From Kordiimonas lipolytica (GTDB lineage: Bacteria; Pseudomonadota; Alphaproteobacteria; Sphingomonadales; Kordiimonadaceae): 64,000 bases of DNA. Each line of letters starts with the position of its first letter. The first letter of the stretch is position 1. Below the pieces are notes generated by a model, which was given only the letters and a program-made list of their open reading frames with translations, was not told where the DNA came from and ran no database searches. The stretch covers positions 62,001-126,000 of the forward strand of contig NZ_LRUB01000002.1 in NCBI RefSeq assembly GCF_001550065.1. Reading direction: 5' to 3'. The position numbers were made by a program, and so were the translations under genes. Positions 16,201-24,736 of the stretch are shown here, piece after piece.

Positions 16201-17901
16201 TTATTCCGCCATATAGGCGACGTCGCCCTTCACCACAGTCAGGATGGCCTTGGTTTTCGGGATATCCGCCGGGGTTGCCGTCATGATATCGCGGTCGAAG
16301 GCCGTAAGGTCCGCATCCTTGCCCACGGTGATGCTGCCGAGCCGGTCTTCAGCAAAAGCGGCATAGGCAGGCCACAGGGTAAACATCTTCAGCGCTTCAG
16401 TGCGGGTGACCGCTTCTTCCGCGTGCCAGTTTTCACCCTGGAAACCCTTCAGGTCATGGCGGTGAACAGCAGCGTAAAATTCAATCATCGGATCGCCGCG
16501 TTCAACAGGCGCGTCTGACCCGCCGGCAACCACGGCGCCGCTTGCAATGAGGCTTGACCAGGCATATGCGCCCACGAGCCGGTCGTCACCCAACCGGTCC
16601 GGTGCGAAATGCAGGTCGCCGATCGCATGGCTTGGCTGCATGGACGCAATCACGCCAAGTTCAGCATAGCGCGGCAGGTCCTCCGGGGTCACGATCTGGG
16701 TATGCTCGTCGCGCCAGCGCGGGTCTGCAATGGCGCGCTCTGGCACAGCCACATCCTCAAAGGCTTCTTCAAACCAATTGAGCACCAGGCGATTGCCGCG
16801 GTCCCCGATGGCATGCATGGCGATCTGGATACCAGAGCCGAGCGCTTGGCGCAGAAGCGGCATGGTTTCGTCCTTGGTAGTCAAGAGAAGGCCGGAAGAC
16901 GCGGCGTCGCTGTATGGCTCGAGGAGCGCCGCCCCGCGGGAGCCAAGCGCCCCGTCCATGTAAAGCTTGATGGTGCGGGTGACGATGCGGCCGTCCGCAT
17001 TCTGGCGCATGCCGGAGGCGAACAGGCTTGGGGCATCCTCTGGCTCAATGGCGTTATAAACACGGATTTTCACATCGCCAGCGTCCGCGAGGCGCTCAAG
17101 TGCTTCCACTCGTGTCATGGGCACGGACATATTGTGAAGCCCGGTCCAGCCATACTGGGCATAGACGTTCGCACCGGTCACCAGCGCACGGTCAACGTCT
17201 GCTTGGGTGGGGGCGGGAACAAGGCCGTAAACCAGCGGCATGGCAGCATCGACCAGCATGCCTGTGGGTTCCCCAAGAGCGTTTTTGATGATCTCGCCGC
17301 CATAAGGGGCTTCGGTCTCACCTGTAACACCCGCCATCTCAAGCGCTTTCGAGTTGGCAACAACGGCATGGCCGTCAGCCCGGGTCAGGATCACCGGAAT
17401 GTCGCCGACCACTTCGTCGATGTCCCAGCGTGTTGGGAAGCGTTTTTCCGGCCAGTGGGTTTCAATCCAGCCGCGTCCCACGAGCACGCTTGGTTGTTCT
17501 TTCGCCCGCCAGTCGGCAACCGTCTTTTTCACGGCTTCGAGAGAATCAATACCTTCCAGGTTCAGCGTCAGTTCGCGTTCGCCGATGCCGTGCAGGTGTG
17601 CGTGGGCATCCACGAAGCCCGGATAAAGGGCTGCGCCGTCGAGCGACAGCACAGTGGTAGTGTCCCCCACAAGGGCCTCCGCTTCAAGCCGGGTGCCGAC
17701 ATGGATGAAGACACCGCCCTTGATGGCAACGGCTTCAGCCGTGGGGTTGGCGTCATCTGCGGTGTAGATGGGGCCGCCCCAGATGACCATGTCGGCGACA
17801 GGCGTGGCGGCGGGTGCATTTGTTGTATCCTGCGCGAACACACCTGCTGCGGCAGTGCCAACAAGGGCAAAAAGGGTGGCAAATAGTCTGATGGGGCGCA
17901 T
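16201..17901 (-). CDS. Exported metal-dependent amidohydrolase (YtcJ-like)
   Basis: A 566-residue amidohydrolase-3 family protein with a signal peptide (residues 1-24, ...AAAGVFAQ). Metal-binding motifs include DAHAHLHG (His100, His102), the central QIAMHAIGDRGN, and a late GSDAPVERGDP with the Asp ligand. YtcJ-like enzymes hydrolyse C-N bonds of amides or N-substituted compounds. The natural substrate is unknown. The typical end motif (GSITVGKDADLTAFDRD) is present. Likely periplasmic. It is convergent with the symporter gene and divergent from the O-glycosylation ligase gene. Confidence 0.9.
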   Translation of the reverse strand: MRPIRLFATLFALVGTAAAGVFAQDTTNAPAATPVADMVIWGGPIYTADDANPTAEAVAIKGGVFIHVGTRLEAEALVGDTTTVLSLDGAALYPGFVDAHAHLHGIGERELTLNLEGIDSLEAVKKTVADWRAKEQPSVLVGRGWIETHWPEKRFPTRWDIDEVVGDIPVILTRADGHAVVANSKALEMAGVTGETEAPYGGEIIKNALGEPTGMLVDAAMPLVYGLVPAPTQADVDRALVTGANVYAQYGWTGLHNMSVPMTRVEALERLADAGDVKIRVYNAIEPEDAPSLFASGMRQNADGRIVTRTIKLYMDGALGSRGAALLEPYSDAASSGLLLTTKDETMPLLRQALGSGIQIAMHAIGDRGNRLVLNWFEEAFEDVAVPERAIADPRWRDEHTQIVTPEDLPRYAELGVIASMQPSHAIGDLHFAPDRLGDDRLVGAYAWSSLIASGAVVAGGSDAPVERGDPMIEFYAAVHRHDLKGFQGENWHAEEAVTRTEALKMFTLWPAYAAFAEDRLGSITVGKDADLTAFDRDIMTATPADIPKTKAILTVVKGDVAYMAE

Positions 17902-18053
17902 GGTGCATCTCCTGATCTGAGACCATCATGCTATGGCTGCAAAAAGGAGTGTCAAGAGAAAGGGTTAGTCCACCCTTGCGCCCGGCATGCTGACAGGCCA
18001 CAATGCAGGGCAATCCCACCCGGGAAGGCGGGGGGCTGTGGAAGGTTCGGGCT

Positions 18054-19433
18054 GTGCGTGACGCGATTGTTGCATTGATTGTTCTAGGCTGGTTGCCTTT
18101 CGCCTTTTTTCGTCCTGTTGTTGGTGTTTTGCTGTGGTTTTGGCTGTCGCACATGAACCCCCACGCCTATACCTATGGCTTTGCCGCGAGTTTCGGTTTT
18201 CTGGATTACGTCGCGCTGGTGACCCTGGCGGGCCTGGTGATGGACGGCACCAGAAAAAAGATTCCCGGGCATCCCATTGTCGTCATCCTAATGACCTATC
18301 TGGTCTGGATCATCCTGACCACCATCATGGCGTTCGACCCGGGCAATGCGATGGAGAAATTCGTCCATTTGTTCAAGGTGCTCTTGTTCACGTTCGTGGC
18401 CATAATAACCATGCAGACGCCCAATCGGCTCAAAGGCATTCTATTTGTTCTGATGATGTCGATGGCCTACATTGGTGTGAAGGGTGGTCTCTATACCATT
18501 GCAACAGGCGGCGGCGGTCGGGTGCAGGGTGCCGGCGGCATGATGGGGGACAACAACCAGCTTGCGGTTGCCATGGCCATGTCCCTGCCGCTGGCGATCT
18601 ATTTCTTCCAGCACCCGCCAAAACCCTACCTTAAATGGCCGGCGCTTGGACTGGCGCTGTGTTTCGCCATATCGGTGGTGGGGACACAGTCCCGCGGGGG
18701 CTTTGCCGCCTTGGCGGCTGTATCCTTCATGATGCTGATGAAAACCCGGCGGAAATTTACCGCGCTATTCGTCATGGCCGCATTGGCGGTGGGGGGCTAT
18801 TACTTTGCCCCGGACAGTTGGAAAAACCGTATCGAGAGTAGTGAAAAAACCACGGAAGACGACAGTTTCCGCGGGCGTGTGGTGATGTGGAAATTCTCCT
18901 CTAACCTGGCGGATGACAACCCGATCGAAGGTGGTGGATTTGATGTCTTCTATGTGCCGCGTGCGCGGGAACTGTATATGTCGCCTGGCGAGAAGGCCAG
19001 GGCGCCGCACTCCATTTATTTCGAAGTGCTGGCAGAGCATGGCTACACAGGGCTTGTGCTATGGCTGACAATATTGTTCACCGGGTGGTATGCGGGCGGC
19101 ACGGCGGCGAAGCGTTACAGAGCGCATGAGGAGACTCGGTGGCTGGGGGACCTGTGCGCCGCGTGCCAGTTGTCGATGGTGGGCTACGCCGCCGGTGGCC
19201 TGACGGTGAATATCGCCACCTTTGACTATTTCCATGACCTGCTGGCCTTCATTGTGCTCAGTTCTGTAATTGGCGAAAAGCTGCTTGCCCGCGCCGAGAG
19301 AAGGGGGGCCGACATTGGTGGCGGCTCAGATGCCGAGGCGGTACCTGTCAAATCGAAGAAATGGTCACCTTACCAGAATAGGGATGGGCAGGCGGTAAGG
19401 GCGCTGTCGCGAGAGAGCGGACATAGAGCTTAG
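18054..19433 (+). CDS. Wzy/O-antigen ligase-like protein, exosortase A-associated type
   Basis: A polytopic membrane protein of ~459 residues with about 10-12 helices. The N-terminal pattern 'LPFAFFRPVVGVLLWFWLSHMNPH' and the loop 'TQSRGGFAALAAV' match the putative O-glycosylation ligase family (TIGR03097-like) usually found beside exosortase A and PEP-CTERM loci. The large periplasmic loop has 'SFRGRVVMWKFSS..ADDNPIEGGGF' and 'PHSIYFEVLAEHGYTGLVLW', typical of O-antigen ligases. I chose the GTG at 18054 because GGAAGG lies 8 bases upstream and it gives the family's usual MRD start; an ATG at 18003 would add 17 residues. No exosortase or PEP-CTERM protein is in the window. Confidence 0.85.
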   Translation: MRDAIVALIVLGWLPFAFFRPVVGVLLWFWLSHMNPHAYTYGFAASFGFLDYVALVTLAGLVMDGTRKKIPGHPIVVILMTYLVWIILTTIMAFDPGNAMEKFVHLFKVLLFTFVAIITMQTPNRLKGILFVLMMSMAYIGVKGGLYTIATGGGGRVQGAGGMMGDNNQLAVAMAMSLPLAIYFFQHPPKPYLKWPALGLALCFAISVVGTQSRGGFAALAAVSFMMLMKTRRKFTALFVMAALAVGGYYFAPDSWKNRIESSEKTTEDDSFRGRVVMWKFSSNLADDNPIEGGGFDVFYVPRARELYMSPGEKARAPHSIYFEVLAEHGYTGLVLWLTILFTGWYAGGTAAKRYRAHEETRWLGDLCAACQLSMVGYAAGGLTVNIATFDYFHDLLAFIVLSSVIGEKLLARAERRGADIGGGSDAEAVPVKSKKWSPYQNRDGQAVRALSRESGHRA

Positions 19434-19828
19434 CCTTGTTCTTTCGTCTCGTCTTCTTTCAGAGGCTGGCTGGCGCTGGCATCAAATTTGGATGCAAAAT
19501 CCATGGAGCTGGCGCCAGAGCGCCTGCGCACCAGAGCGACCACCACCCCAATGACCGCACCCGCCAGAATGACTGTGCCAAGCATGATGGCGAACCCGAG
19601 AATCCACCCCACTAGGCTGTACATGCTTTCACAGTCGTCGCCGCACAGGCTTTCCATGGGATTGCCAACCCAAAAACGGAAAGCGCCATAAGCCACGAGG
19701 CTCAAAAGGATAAGCCCGAACAGATGTTTGAGGCGTAGGTCCAGTGCTCCGGCCCTGCGCCGTTTCTGGCGTTTTTTGATCATGAGATGCTCTGACATGG
19801 GCGGCACTATGGGCGCGGGGCAATTCAT
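19430..19828 (-). CDS. Two-helix membrane protein, function unknown
   Basis: About 132 residues. A basic stretch (KKRQKRRR) precedes helix 1 (~36-55, HLFGLILLSLVAYGAFRFWV). A short periplasmic loop with two Cys (SLCGDDCES) could form a disulfide. Helix 2 follows (~70-95, VGWILGFAIMLGTVILAGAVIGVVVAL), then a hydrophilic cytoplasmic tail. No family recognised. The start is uncertain: ATG 19828, TTG 19834 and ATG 19798 all lack a clear Shine-Dalgarno. Its stop overlaps by 4 bp the convergent O-glycosylation ligase gene. Confidence 0.6.
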   Translation of the reverse strand: MNCPAPIVPPMSEHLMIKKRQKRRRAGALDLRLKHLFGLILLSLVAYGAFRFWVGNPMESLCGDDCESMYSLVGWILGFAIMLGTVILAGAVIGVVVALVRRRSGASSMDFASKFDASASQPLKEDETKEQG

Positions 19829-19872
19829 GGTCAAGATGTGATCGCAGGGATCACGGTAAATTCACAGCTCTC

Positions 19873-20898
19873 TCAAAGCAGGTCGTGCTTCTTCAGGCCG
19901 TGGCGGAACTGGTCATAGGTCAGCCCAACATGCTTGGCCGCCGCGCGTTGATTGAAGCGGCTTTCTTCAAGCGCATGCCTGTATAGTTTTCGTTCGAACG
20001 ATGCAGCTTCTTCCTTGAGATCAAACGGGCCGTCCGGCAGGGCAGAGCCTGCGGGTGTTGCTTGGGGCATGGGCGTAGCGGGGGCGGCAGGCTGTTTGCG
20101 GTTGGTCTTAGCAGGCGGACGGAAAGGGCTTTCGAACGGATCGAAGACAATATCGCATACCGGCTGTTCGCCGTCCCACGCGCGGTAGATAGCGCGCTCC
20201 ACCACATTCTTGAGTTCCCGGATGTTGCCCGGCCAGTGATAGTCCATCATCTGGGCCGTGGCCTTCTTTGAAAAGCCGGGGAACACCAACCATTCAAGTT
20301 CACGCGCCATGGCCATGCCGAAATGTTCGGCCAGCAGCATGATGTCTTCCTTGCGTTCCCGAAGTGGTGGCACGGTAATAACGTCAAACGCCAGCCGGTC
20401 CAGAAGGTCATGGCGAAATTCACCGGCATCCGCGGCCGCTGGCAGATCGATGTTTGTGGCGCCAATCACGCGCACGTCCACATTGATGGTGTCGGTGCCG
20501 CCGACGCGCTCGAACTCGCCATATTCAATGACGCGCAGGAGCTTTTCCTGCGCCGCCATGCTCATGGTGCCGATCTCATCAAGGAACAGGCTGCCTTCGT
20601 CTGCCGCTTCAAACCGCCCCGCGCGGCGGTTCCTGGCACCTGTGAAGGCGCCGGGCTCGTACCCGAACAGCTCGCTTTCCAGAAGTGTTTCGGCCAAAGC
20701 CGCGCAGTTCATCTTCTGGAAGACCCTGTTCCAGCGGTTCGACAAATAGTGCAGACGCCAGGCGATCAGTTCCTTGCCCGTGCCGCGTTCGCCGATCACC
20801 AGCATCGGCCGGTCAAGGGGGGCTGCCCTGCTGATTTGGTCCATCATGTCCAGGAAAGCCGGGCTGTCGCCGATGATTTGTTCTTGTTTTTTAACCAT
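19873..20898 (-). CDS. pspF: PspF-like sigma-54 enhancer-binding activator
   Basis: A 341-residue bacterial enhancer-binding protein that starts directly with the AAA+ domain, as PspF does, with no receiver or sensor domain. Walker A is GERGTGKE (36-43), the sigma-54 contact loop is GAFTGA (83-88), Walker B is LFLDE (104-108) and WPGNIREL is in the lid. A short Fis-type HTH is at ~310-341 (NQRAAAKHVGLTYDQFRHGLKK). It is divergent from pspA, which has a sigma-54 promoter. In the known system PspA binds PspF and blocks its ATPase until membrane stress occurs. Confidence 0.95.
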   Translation of the reverse strand: MVKKQEQIIGDSPAFLDMMDQISRAAPLDRPMLVIGERGTGKELIAWRLHYLSNRWNRVFQKMNCAALAETLLESELFGYEPGAFTGARNRRAGRFEAADEGSLFLDEIGTMSMAAQEKLLRVIEYGEFERVGGTDTINVDVRVIGATNIDLPAAADAGEFRHDLLDRLAFDVITVPPLRERKEDIMLLAEHFGMAMARELEWLVFPGFSKKATAQMMDYHWPGNIRELKNVVERAIYRAWDGEQPVCDIVFDPFESPFRPPAKTNRKQPAAPATPMPQATPAGSALPDGPFDLKEEAASFERKLYRHALEESRFNQRAAAKHVGLTYDQFRHGLKKHDLL

Positions 20899-21018
20899 GT
20901 GCTAATAATAGGTGAAAAATACTAAATATTGGTAATTATTTTTATCATGAATATCAGTTATTCAAGAGGTTAAATTTTTTATCCATTTAAAACAATGGGT
21001 TAAGAAATTTTCAAAAAC

Positions 21019-21035
21019 TGGCACACCCCCTGCAA
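21019..21035 (+). promoter_or_regulatory. Sigma-54 (-24/-12) promoter of the psp operon
   Basis: TGGCACACCCCCTGCAA matches the sigma-54 consensus TGGCAC-N5-TTGCA with one change (CTGC for TTGC). GG and GC are separated by exactly 10 bases. Transcription should start near 21045. The AT-rich region 20899-21018 between here and pspF is the expected place for PspF sites and DNA bending. Confidence 0.9.
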
Positions 21036-21045
21036 ACAAGGGAAA

Positions 21046-21069
21046 TGTCAGCGACAAAAAAGACTGACA
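21046..21069 (+). other. 5'-end hairpin of the psp transcript
   Basis: TGTCAG (21046-21051) and CTGACA (21064-21069) can form a stem right at the predicted 5' end of the psp mRNA. Such hairpins often protect transcripts from 5'-end decay. Function is inferred. Confidence 0.4.
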
Positions 21070-21117
21070 CGAAAAAACAAACACAAGACAGCGAACAAGA
21101 ACTAGAGGACGACGAAG

Positions 21118-21285
21118 ATGACCAAGATGCTCCACATGATGCCGGTAACGCCCGGGACACGACGCGAGGGGATGGATGCTGTTGGGGTAATTGCAGGGGT
21201 TGAGCTCGCGCGCCACACAGATGGCCGCCTGCCAGAAATAAGCCGCCGCATGCGCCGCATGGAACGTCAACGTCGTCTCAACTAG
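21118..21285 (+). CDS. Small ORF (55 residues) at the head of the psp operon
   Basis: The ATG at 21118 is preceded by AGAGGA and the frame runs 55 codons to TAG 21283-21285. It is the first open frame after the sigma-54 promoter and lies before pspA. The product starts MTKMLHMMPVTPGTRREG and ends RRMRRMERQRRLN, so it has a very basic, Arg-rich C-terminus that could form an amphipathic helix. No family recognised. It could encode a small stress peptide, act as a leader ORF, or be chance, since part of its DNA is repeated 250 bp downstream in non-coding sequence. Confidence 0.4.
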   Translation: MTKMLHMMPVTPGTRREGMDAVGVIAGVELARHTDGRLPEISRRMRRMERQRRLN

Positions 21286-21293
21286 TTCATCCT

Positions 21294-21331
21294 GGCCCCG
21301 GCTTAACCCCGAGAAGAGGGATGCCGGGGCC
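21294..21331 (+). other. Intercistronic hairpin 1 upstream of pspA
   Basis: GGCCCCGGC (21294-21302) pairs perfectly with GCCGGGGCC (21323-21331). There is no T-run. It lies between the 55-codon ORF and pspA, so it could adjust relative expression or mRNA stability. Confidence 0.6.
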
Positions 21332-21343
21332 GCGACTAACACC

Positions 21344-21378
21344 GCCCCCGAGAATAATAAAAAGCGAGGATCGGGGGC
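21344..21378 (+). other. Intercistronic hairpin 2 upstream of pspA
   Basis: GCCCCCGA (21344-21351) pairs perfectly with TCGGGGGC (21371-21378) around an A-rich 19-base loop. This is the second strong hairpin in a row in the psp intercistronic region, about 60 bases before the pspA start. Confidence 0.6.
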
Positions 21379-21440
21379 ATGTCCCAAAAAATGGCAAAAG
21401 CCCGGGACACGTAGCGAGGACATACGAAAGGAAGTACAAA

Positions 21441-22139
21441 ATGGGTATCTTTTCACGCCTGACTGACATCATTAACTCCAATATCAATGCCATTCTGGAC
21501 AAAGCGGAAGATCCTGAAAAAATCATCCGTATGGTGATCCAGGAAATGGAAGACACGCTTGTTGAAGTGCGCTCTTCCGCTGCCAAGACAATCGCCGACC
21601 AGAAAGACCTGGAGCGCCGCATCAAGAAGGTGAAGCAGGCGCAGGGCGACTGGGAGAAGAAAGCCGAGCTGGCCATCTCCAAAGGCCGTGACGACCTGGC
21701 GAAAGGCGCGCTGATTGAAAAATCCAAGGTTGCCGAAATGCTGGCCCATCTTGAAGAAGAGATGAAGCATCTCTCTGAAGCGCTTGGCCGCAACGAGGAA
21801 GATGTTATCAAGCTGGAAGCCAAGCTTCGCGAGGCCCGCGCCAAGAAGGCAAGCATGCAGGCCCGCCACAAGTCAGCGTCGAACCAGGTGCGTGTCCGCA
21901 AGAATCTGTATGACAACCGCATCCAGGATGCATTCGACCGGTTTGACAAAGTCGACGCCCGCCTTGACCGCCTTGAAGGTGAAGCCGAAGCAATGGCCAT
22001 TGGTCGCGGCGAAAACCTTGAGGACGCCTTCAAGGAGCTTGAGAGCAACGATGAGATCGAACAAGAGCTGGCAGCTCTGAAGGCAAAAGCTTCGGGTGAA
22101 ACGAAGAAAGCTCCTGCAAAAAAATCGGCGTCGAAATAA
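21441..22139 (+). CDS. pspA: Phage-shock protein A (PspA/IM30 family)
   Basis: A 232-residue ESCRT-III-like membrane-remodelling protein. It starts MGIFSRLTDIINSNINAILDKAEDPEKIIRMVIQEMEDTL, where the N-terminal amphipathic helix and the 'AEDPEK..RM.IQEMED' block are diagnostic. A long alpha-helical coiled coil follows (~40-215). A Lys/Ala tail ends the protein. It coats stressed inner membrane, reduces proton leakage and inhibits PspF when not membrane-bound. The ATG at 21441 has AAAGGA upstream; an in-frame ATG at 21321 would add 40 unrelated residues that cover the two hairpins. Confidence 0.97.
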   Translation: MGIFSRLTDIINSNINAILDKAEDPEKIIRMVIQEMEDTLVEVRSSAAKTIADQKDLERRIKKVKQAQGDWEKKAELAISKGRDDLAKGALIEKSKVAEMLAHLEEEMKHLSEALGRNEEDVIKLEAKLREARAKKASMQARHKSASNQVRVRKNLYDNRIQDAFDRFDKVDARLDRLEGEAEAMAIGRGENLEDAFKELESNDEIEQELAALKAKASGETKKAPAKKSASK

Positions 22140-22177
22140 TCGGCGCCCAACAACAATAAAGACATAGGGGAACTAAA

Positions 22178-22408
22178 ATGGACGAAGCCATACCAATCCT
22201 GCTCGTAGTCGTCGTGATCCCGCTCTGGATCATCTTCCACTACATCACCAAATGGAAGCAGATGAATGGCATCACCGCCGAAGATGAAGCATCGCTGGGC
22301 GACCTGCGCACCGCCGCCGACCGCCTGGAAGACCGCCTTCGCACCATGGAACGCATCATGGATGACGAAGTGCCAGACTGGAGGAGCCGTCACCATGACA
22401 AATTTTAA
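22178..22408 (+). CDS. pspB: Phage-shock protein B
   Basis: A 76-residue inner-membrane protein. The N-terminal helix (IPILLVVVVIPLWIIFHYITKW) precedes a cytoplasmic coiled coil (DEASLGDLRTAADRLEDRLRTMERIMDDEVPDWR), matching PspB in size and layout. With PspC it senses envelope stress and releases PspA from PspF in enterobacteria. AGGGGA upstream of the ATG. It overlaps pspC by 14 bp. Confidence 0.93.
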   Translation: MDEAIPILLVVVVIPLWIIFHYITKWKQMNGITAEDEASLGDLRTAADRLEDRLRTMERIMDDEVPDWRSRHHDKF

Positions 22409-22784
22409 CAACCGCCCGACCAAACTTTACAAAGACCCAGTCCATGGTCGTGTTATGGGTGTGTGTGCCGGCATCGCAGATTACTTCGACATCAAAGTTG
22501 GCGTGGTGCGTTTTCTGGCTTTCTTCGGCATCCTCTTTACGTTCCCGTGGCTTCTGATCGGCTATTTCATCCTGGGGATGGCGCTGGACCCAAAGCCCGA
22601 AGGCCTTTATGAGGACGAAAAGGAAGAAGAATTCTGGAAGCAGACGCGCAAGAGCCCGGACTATACGGCCGCTGAGCTGCGCCGCCGGTTCCGGGACATC
22701 GAACGCCGCACGTCCGAGATGGAGGCCTATATGACCAGCAAACGCTTCCGACTGGAGCGGGAACTGAAGGCTCTCGAAGACTAG
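22395..22784 (+). CDS. pspC: Phage-shock protein C (PspC domain)
   Basis: A 129-residue protein. The PspC domain is at ~8-65 (KLYKDPVHGRVMGVCAGIADYFDIKVGVVRFLAFFGILFTFPWLLIGYFILGMALDPKP), including one or two membrane segments. A charged alpha-helical tail follows (ELRRRFRDIERRTSEMEAYMTSKRFRLERELKALED). The ATG at 22395 overlaps the end of pspB, which is usual for coupled psp genes. It is the last gene before an intrinsic terminator, so the operon is small ORF-pspA-pspB-pspC without pspD or pspE. Confidence 0.95.
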   Translation: MTNFNNRPTKLYKDPVHGRVMGVCAGIADYFDIKVGVVRFLAFFGILFTFPWLLIGYFILGMALDPKPEGLYEDEKEEEFWKQTRKSPDYTAAELRRRFRDIERRTSEMEAYMTSKRFRLERELKALED

Positions 22785-22862
22785 ACTTTCAAGGGACTAT
22801 ATGTCGGAGCCTTCCCTTCCTGGAGAGCTTTCCCTTTCTCCCGAGAGAAGTGTTGCGACAAC

Positions 22863-22894
22863 GGGCAGGTGCTGATCGGACCTGCCCCTTTTTT
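22863..22894 (+). terminator. Rho-independent terminator of the psp operon
   Basis: GGGCAGGT (22863-22870) pairs with ACCTGCCC (22880-22887) around GCTGATCGG, followed by a T-rich run. It lies 80 bases after pspC. Confidence 0.9.
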
Positions 22895-23006
22895 CATAAG
22901 CCGGATGGTTTAACCTGATGGTAACAAAGAGCGCCTAAAAGGCGCCGACGACAGCCGAAGAGCTCGCTCATAAGAGCCGCGGCAGACAGCAAGGATAGTG
23001 AGTGAC

Positions 23007-23237
23007 ATGAGTGTAGCCGTTATTGGTTTGGCCCTTGGGCTGAACGCCACATCACCTGCGATCACGAGTGAGATGAACCCCCACATGCTGGCGGCAGACC
23101 GCCACTATCAGGAACTGGTGTACCAACACAAACCTGTTTTCCGTGTTGCCCCGACAGAGGCCAGCCGGCTGGTTCTCAGGCAAAGGACGCGGCCCGAAAG
23201 GCGCGCCGAGGGCGACGCGCAGACCGAGGTCCGCTAA
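23007..23237 (+). CDS. Small hypothetical protein
   Basis: About 76 residues starting MSVAVIGLALGLNATSPAITSEMNPHML. The N-terminus is mildly hydrophobic and the C-terminus is basic (LRQRTRPERRAEGDAQTEVR). No family recognised. ATG 23007 is preceded by AAGGA at about 11 bases; a GTG at 22998 is an alternative. It follows the psp terminator and a short GCGCC-TAAAA-GGCGC hairpin, so it has its own transcript if real. Coding status is uncertain. Confidence 0.4.
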   Translation: MSVAVIGLALGLNATSPAITSEMNPHMLAADRHYQELVYQHKPVFRVAPTEASRLVLRQRTRPERRAEGDAQTEVR

Positions 23238-23252
23238 CAGAAGTGCAGCATC

Positions 23253-24590
23253 CTAAGAGTGCTGGGCGTTAAGGCGGGCTTCTTCTTCCTCAAGCGCCTT
23301 CGCGTAGGCCTTGCGACCCCAGAGCAAAAGGGCAATGCAGGCTGGCGTCGTAATCGCGGCCACTGTCGCCAGCGAATAGTTCAGCATCATTTCATCACCA
23401 AATAGATGGTCGGTGAAGGCGCCTATCAGCAAGGGGCCGGCACCATAGCCGATGATGCTGGTACACAGCACATACATCGCGATTATCTGACCACGCATCT
23501 GATTTGGCGTGATGATCTGCAGCGAGGCGAAGGCGATGCCTGACGGCAGATTGATAAACAGGTTTGAAATGCCGAGAACCCACCATGCCGTTGTGGTGTC
23601 TGCGATAAAGGGTAGTATCAGGCTGGGCACCAAGTAGCCAATGGGGGCAACCAGAAGCGCCCGGATGTGGGCATCTTTCTTGCCTTGGCCCAGCCAATAG
23701 TCCGCAAGAAAGCCGCCGAGCAAAAGACCAGCCGGCCCTGTGAGCAGCGAAATTGTACCAAAAATTTTGCCCACTTCACCGGGTGCCAGGCCGTGGTAGC
23801 GGTGAAAGAAAAAGGCCAGGAAACTGAGTGTGCCGAAACCAAGCGCCGCCACACAGGAAACACCGAGGCAGATGCCGGCATAGGCTCTGAAACGGTCTTT
23901 CACATGCTTCACGACCTCTTTTACCGGTATACTGGCCCCACTTTGAGACACACCTTTTCTACTGGGTTCCTTGACCGTCAGCATAAGAAACGTCAACAGG
24001 ATGCCGGGCAGCCCAACCATGAGGAAGGCTTTTTGCCAGCTGCCCATCAGGCCAACGCCGGGGATTTCCACATCCGGCAGGCGTTCTGCCAGGTCTATCG
24101 CCGCTCCCCCCACAATGAAGGCCAGAGCTGAGCCTACCGGAATGCCCATGGAATAGACGCTGAGTGCGGTGGCCAGGCGTTTTTTGGGAAAGCTGTCTGC
24201 AAGAATGGAATTGGCGGCTGGGGCCAGCGTTGCCTCGCCAATCCCCACACCCATACGCAGCAGGAACAGCGAAATGAAATTGCTGGCCAGCGACGATGCC
24301 GCTGTCATCAGGCTCCAGAGAAACAGGCCGACGGCTATCAAGCCGCGCCGGCTTTTGCTGTCGGCAATACGGGCGCAAAAGAGGCCGAAGACGGTGTAGA
24401 AAACCGCGAAGGCAAAGCCTGTCAGGAGGCCAAACTGGGTATCCGAGATGCCAAAATCCGCCTTGATGGCTGGGCCCAAAAGCCCGAGAATCTGGCGGTC
24501 GATGAAGGAAAAGGTATAGATAACCAGCAGCAGCGCTACCATGTACCAGGCATAGGCCGGGCGTGGATAGCCGTCTTGGTTTGGTGACAT
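23253..24590 (-). CDS. MFS transporter (spinster/hexuronate-like)
   Basis: About 445 residues with 12 predicted membrane helices. The MFS loop 2-3 motif is present as 'GLFCARIADSKSRRGLIAVGL', and 'GIGEATLAPAANSILADSFPKKRLATAL' is typical of the spinster-like MFS group common in alphaproteobacteria. Substrate unknown; homologues are often annotated as sugar or organic-anion transporters. The start at 24590 is chosen because GAGGGGAAGCGCACATG gives a good ribosome site. An upstream ATG (24668) would add 26 charged residues before helix 1. Divergent from the sufE-like gene. Confidence 0.88.
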   Translation of the reverse strand: MSPNQDGYPRPAYAWYMVALLLVIYTFSFIDRQILGLLGPAIKADFGISDTQFGLLTGFAFAVFYTVFGLFCARIADSKSRRGLIAVGLFLWSLMTAASSLASNFISLFLLRMGVGIGEATLAPAANSILADSFPKKRLATALSVYSMGIPVGSALAFIVGGAAIDLAERLPDVEIPGVGLMGSWQKAFLMVGLPGILLTFLMLTVKEPSRKGVSQSGASIPVKEVVKHVKDRFRAYAGICLGVSCVAALGFGTLSFLAFFFHRYHGLAPGEVGKIFGTISLLTGPAGLLLGGFLADYWLGQGKKDAHIRALLVAPIGYLVPSLILPFIADTTTAWWVLGISNLFINLPSGIAFASLQIITPNQMRGQIIAMYVLCTSIIGYGAGPLLIGAFTDHLFGDEMMLNYSLATVAAITTPACIALLLWGRKAYAKALEEEEARLNAQHS

Positions 24591-24736
24591 GTGCGCTTCC
24601 CCTCGCTTGTGTCGCATGCCCTTTTTCAGCTTTAGGCCTTTAACTTGAGGGGCCAATCCGATAGACACACTGTCGTTAGGTAAGCATTAAGTCGGGCGTT
24701 TGGCCCGACTGTCAAGGCGCTGGTGTTTGGATAAAG

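Noticed and set aside
16609..17886. A 425-codon open frame on the plus strand opposite the amidohydrolase gene
   Set aside because: Antisense to a well-supported gene, no domain, composition of a reverse-strand shadow.
21379..21414. An 11-codon ORF (MSQKMAKARDT) just before pspA
   Set aside because: Overlaps the second hairpin and the repeated block; no regulatory codon pattern, so a leader peptide is not supported.
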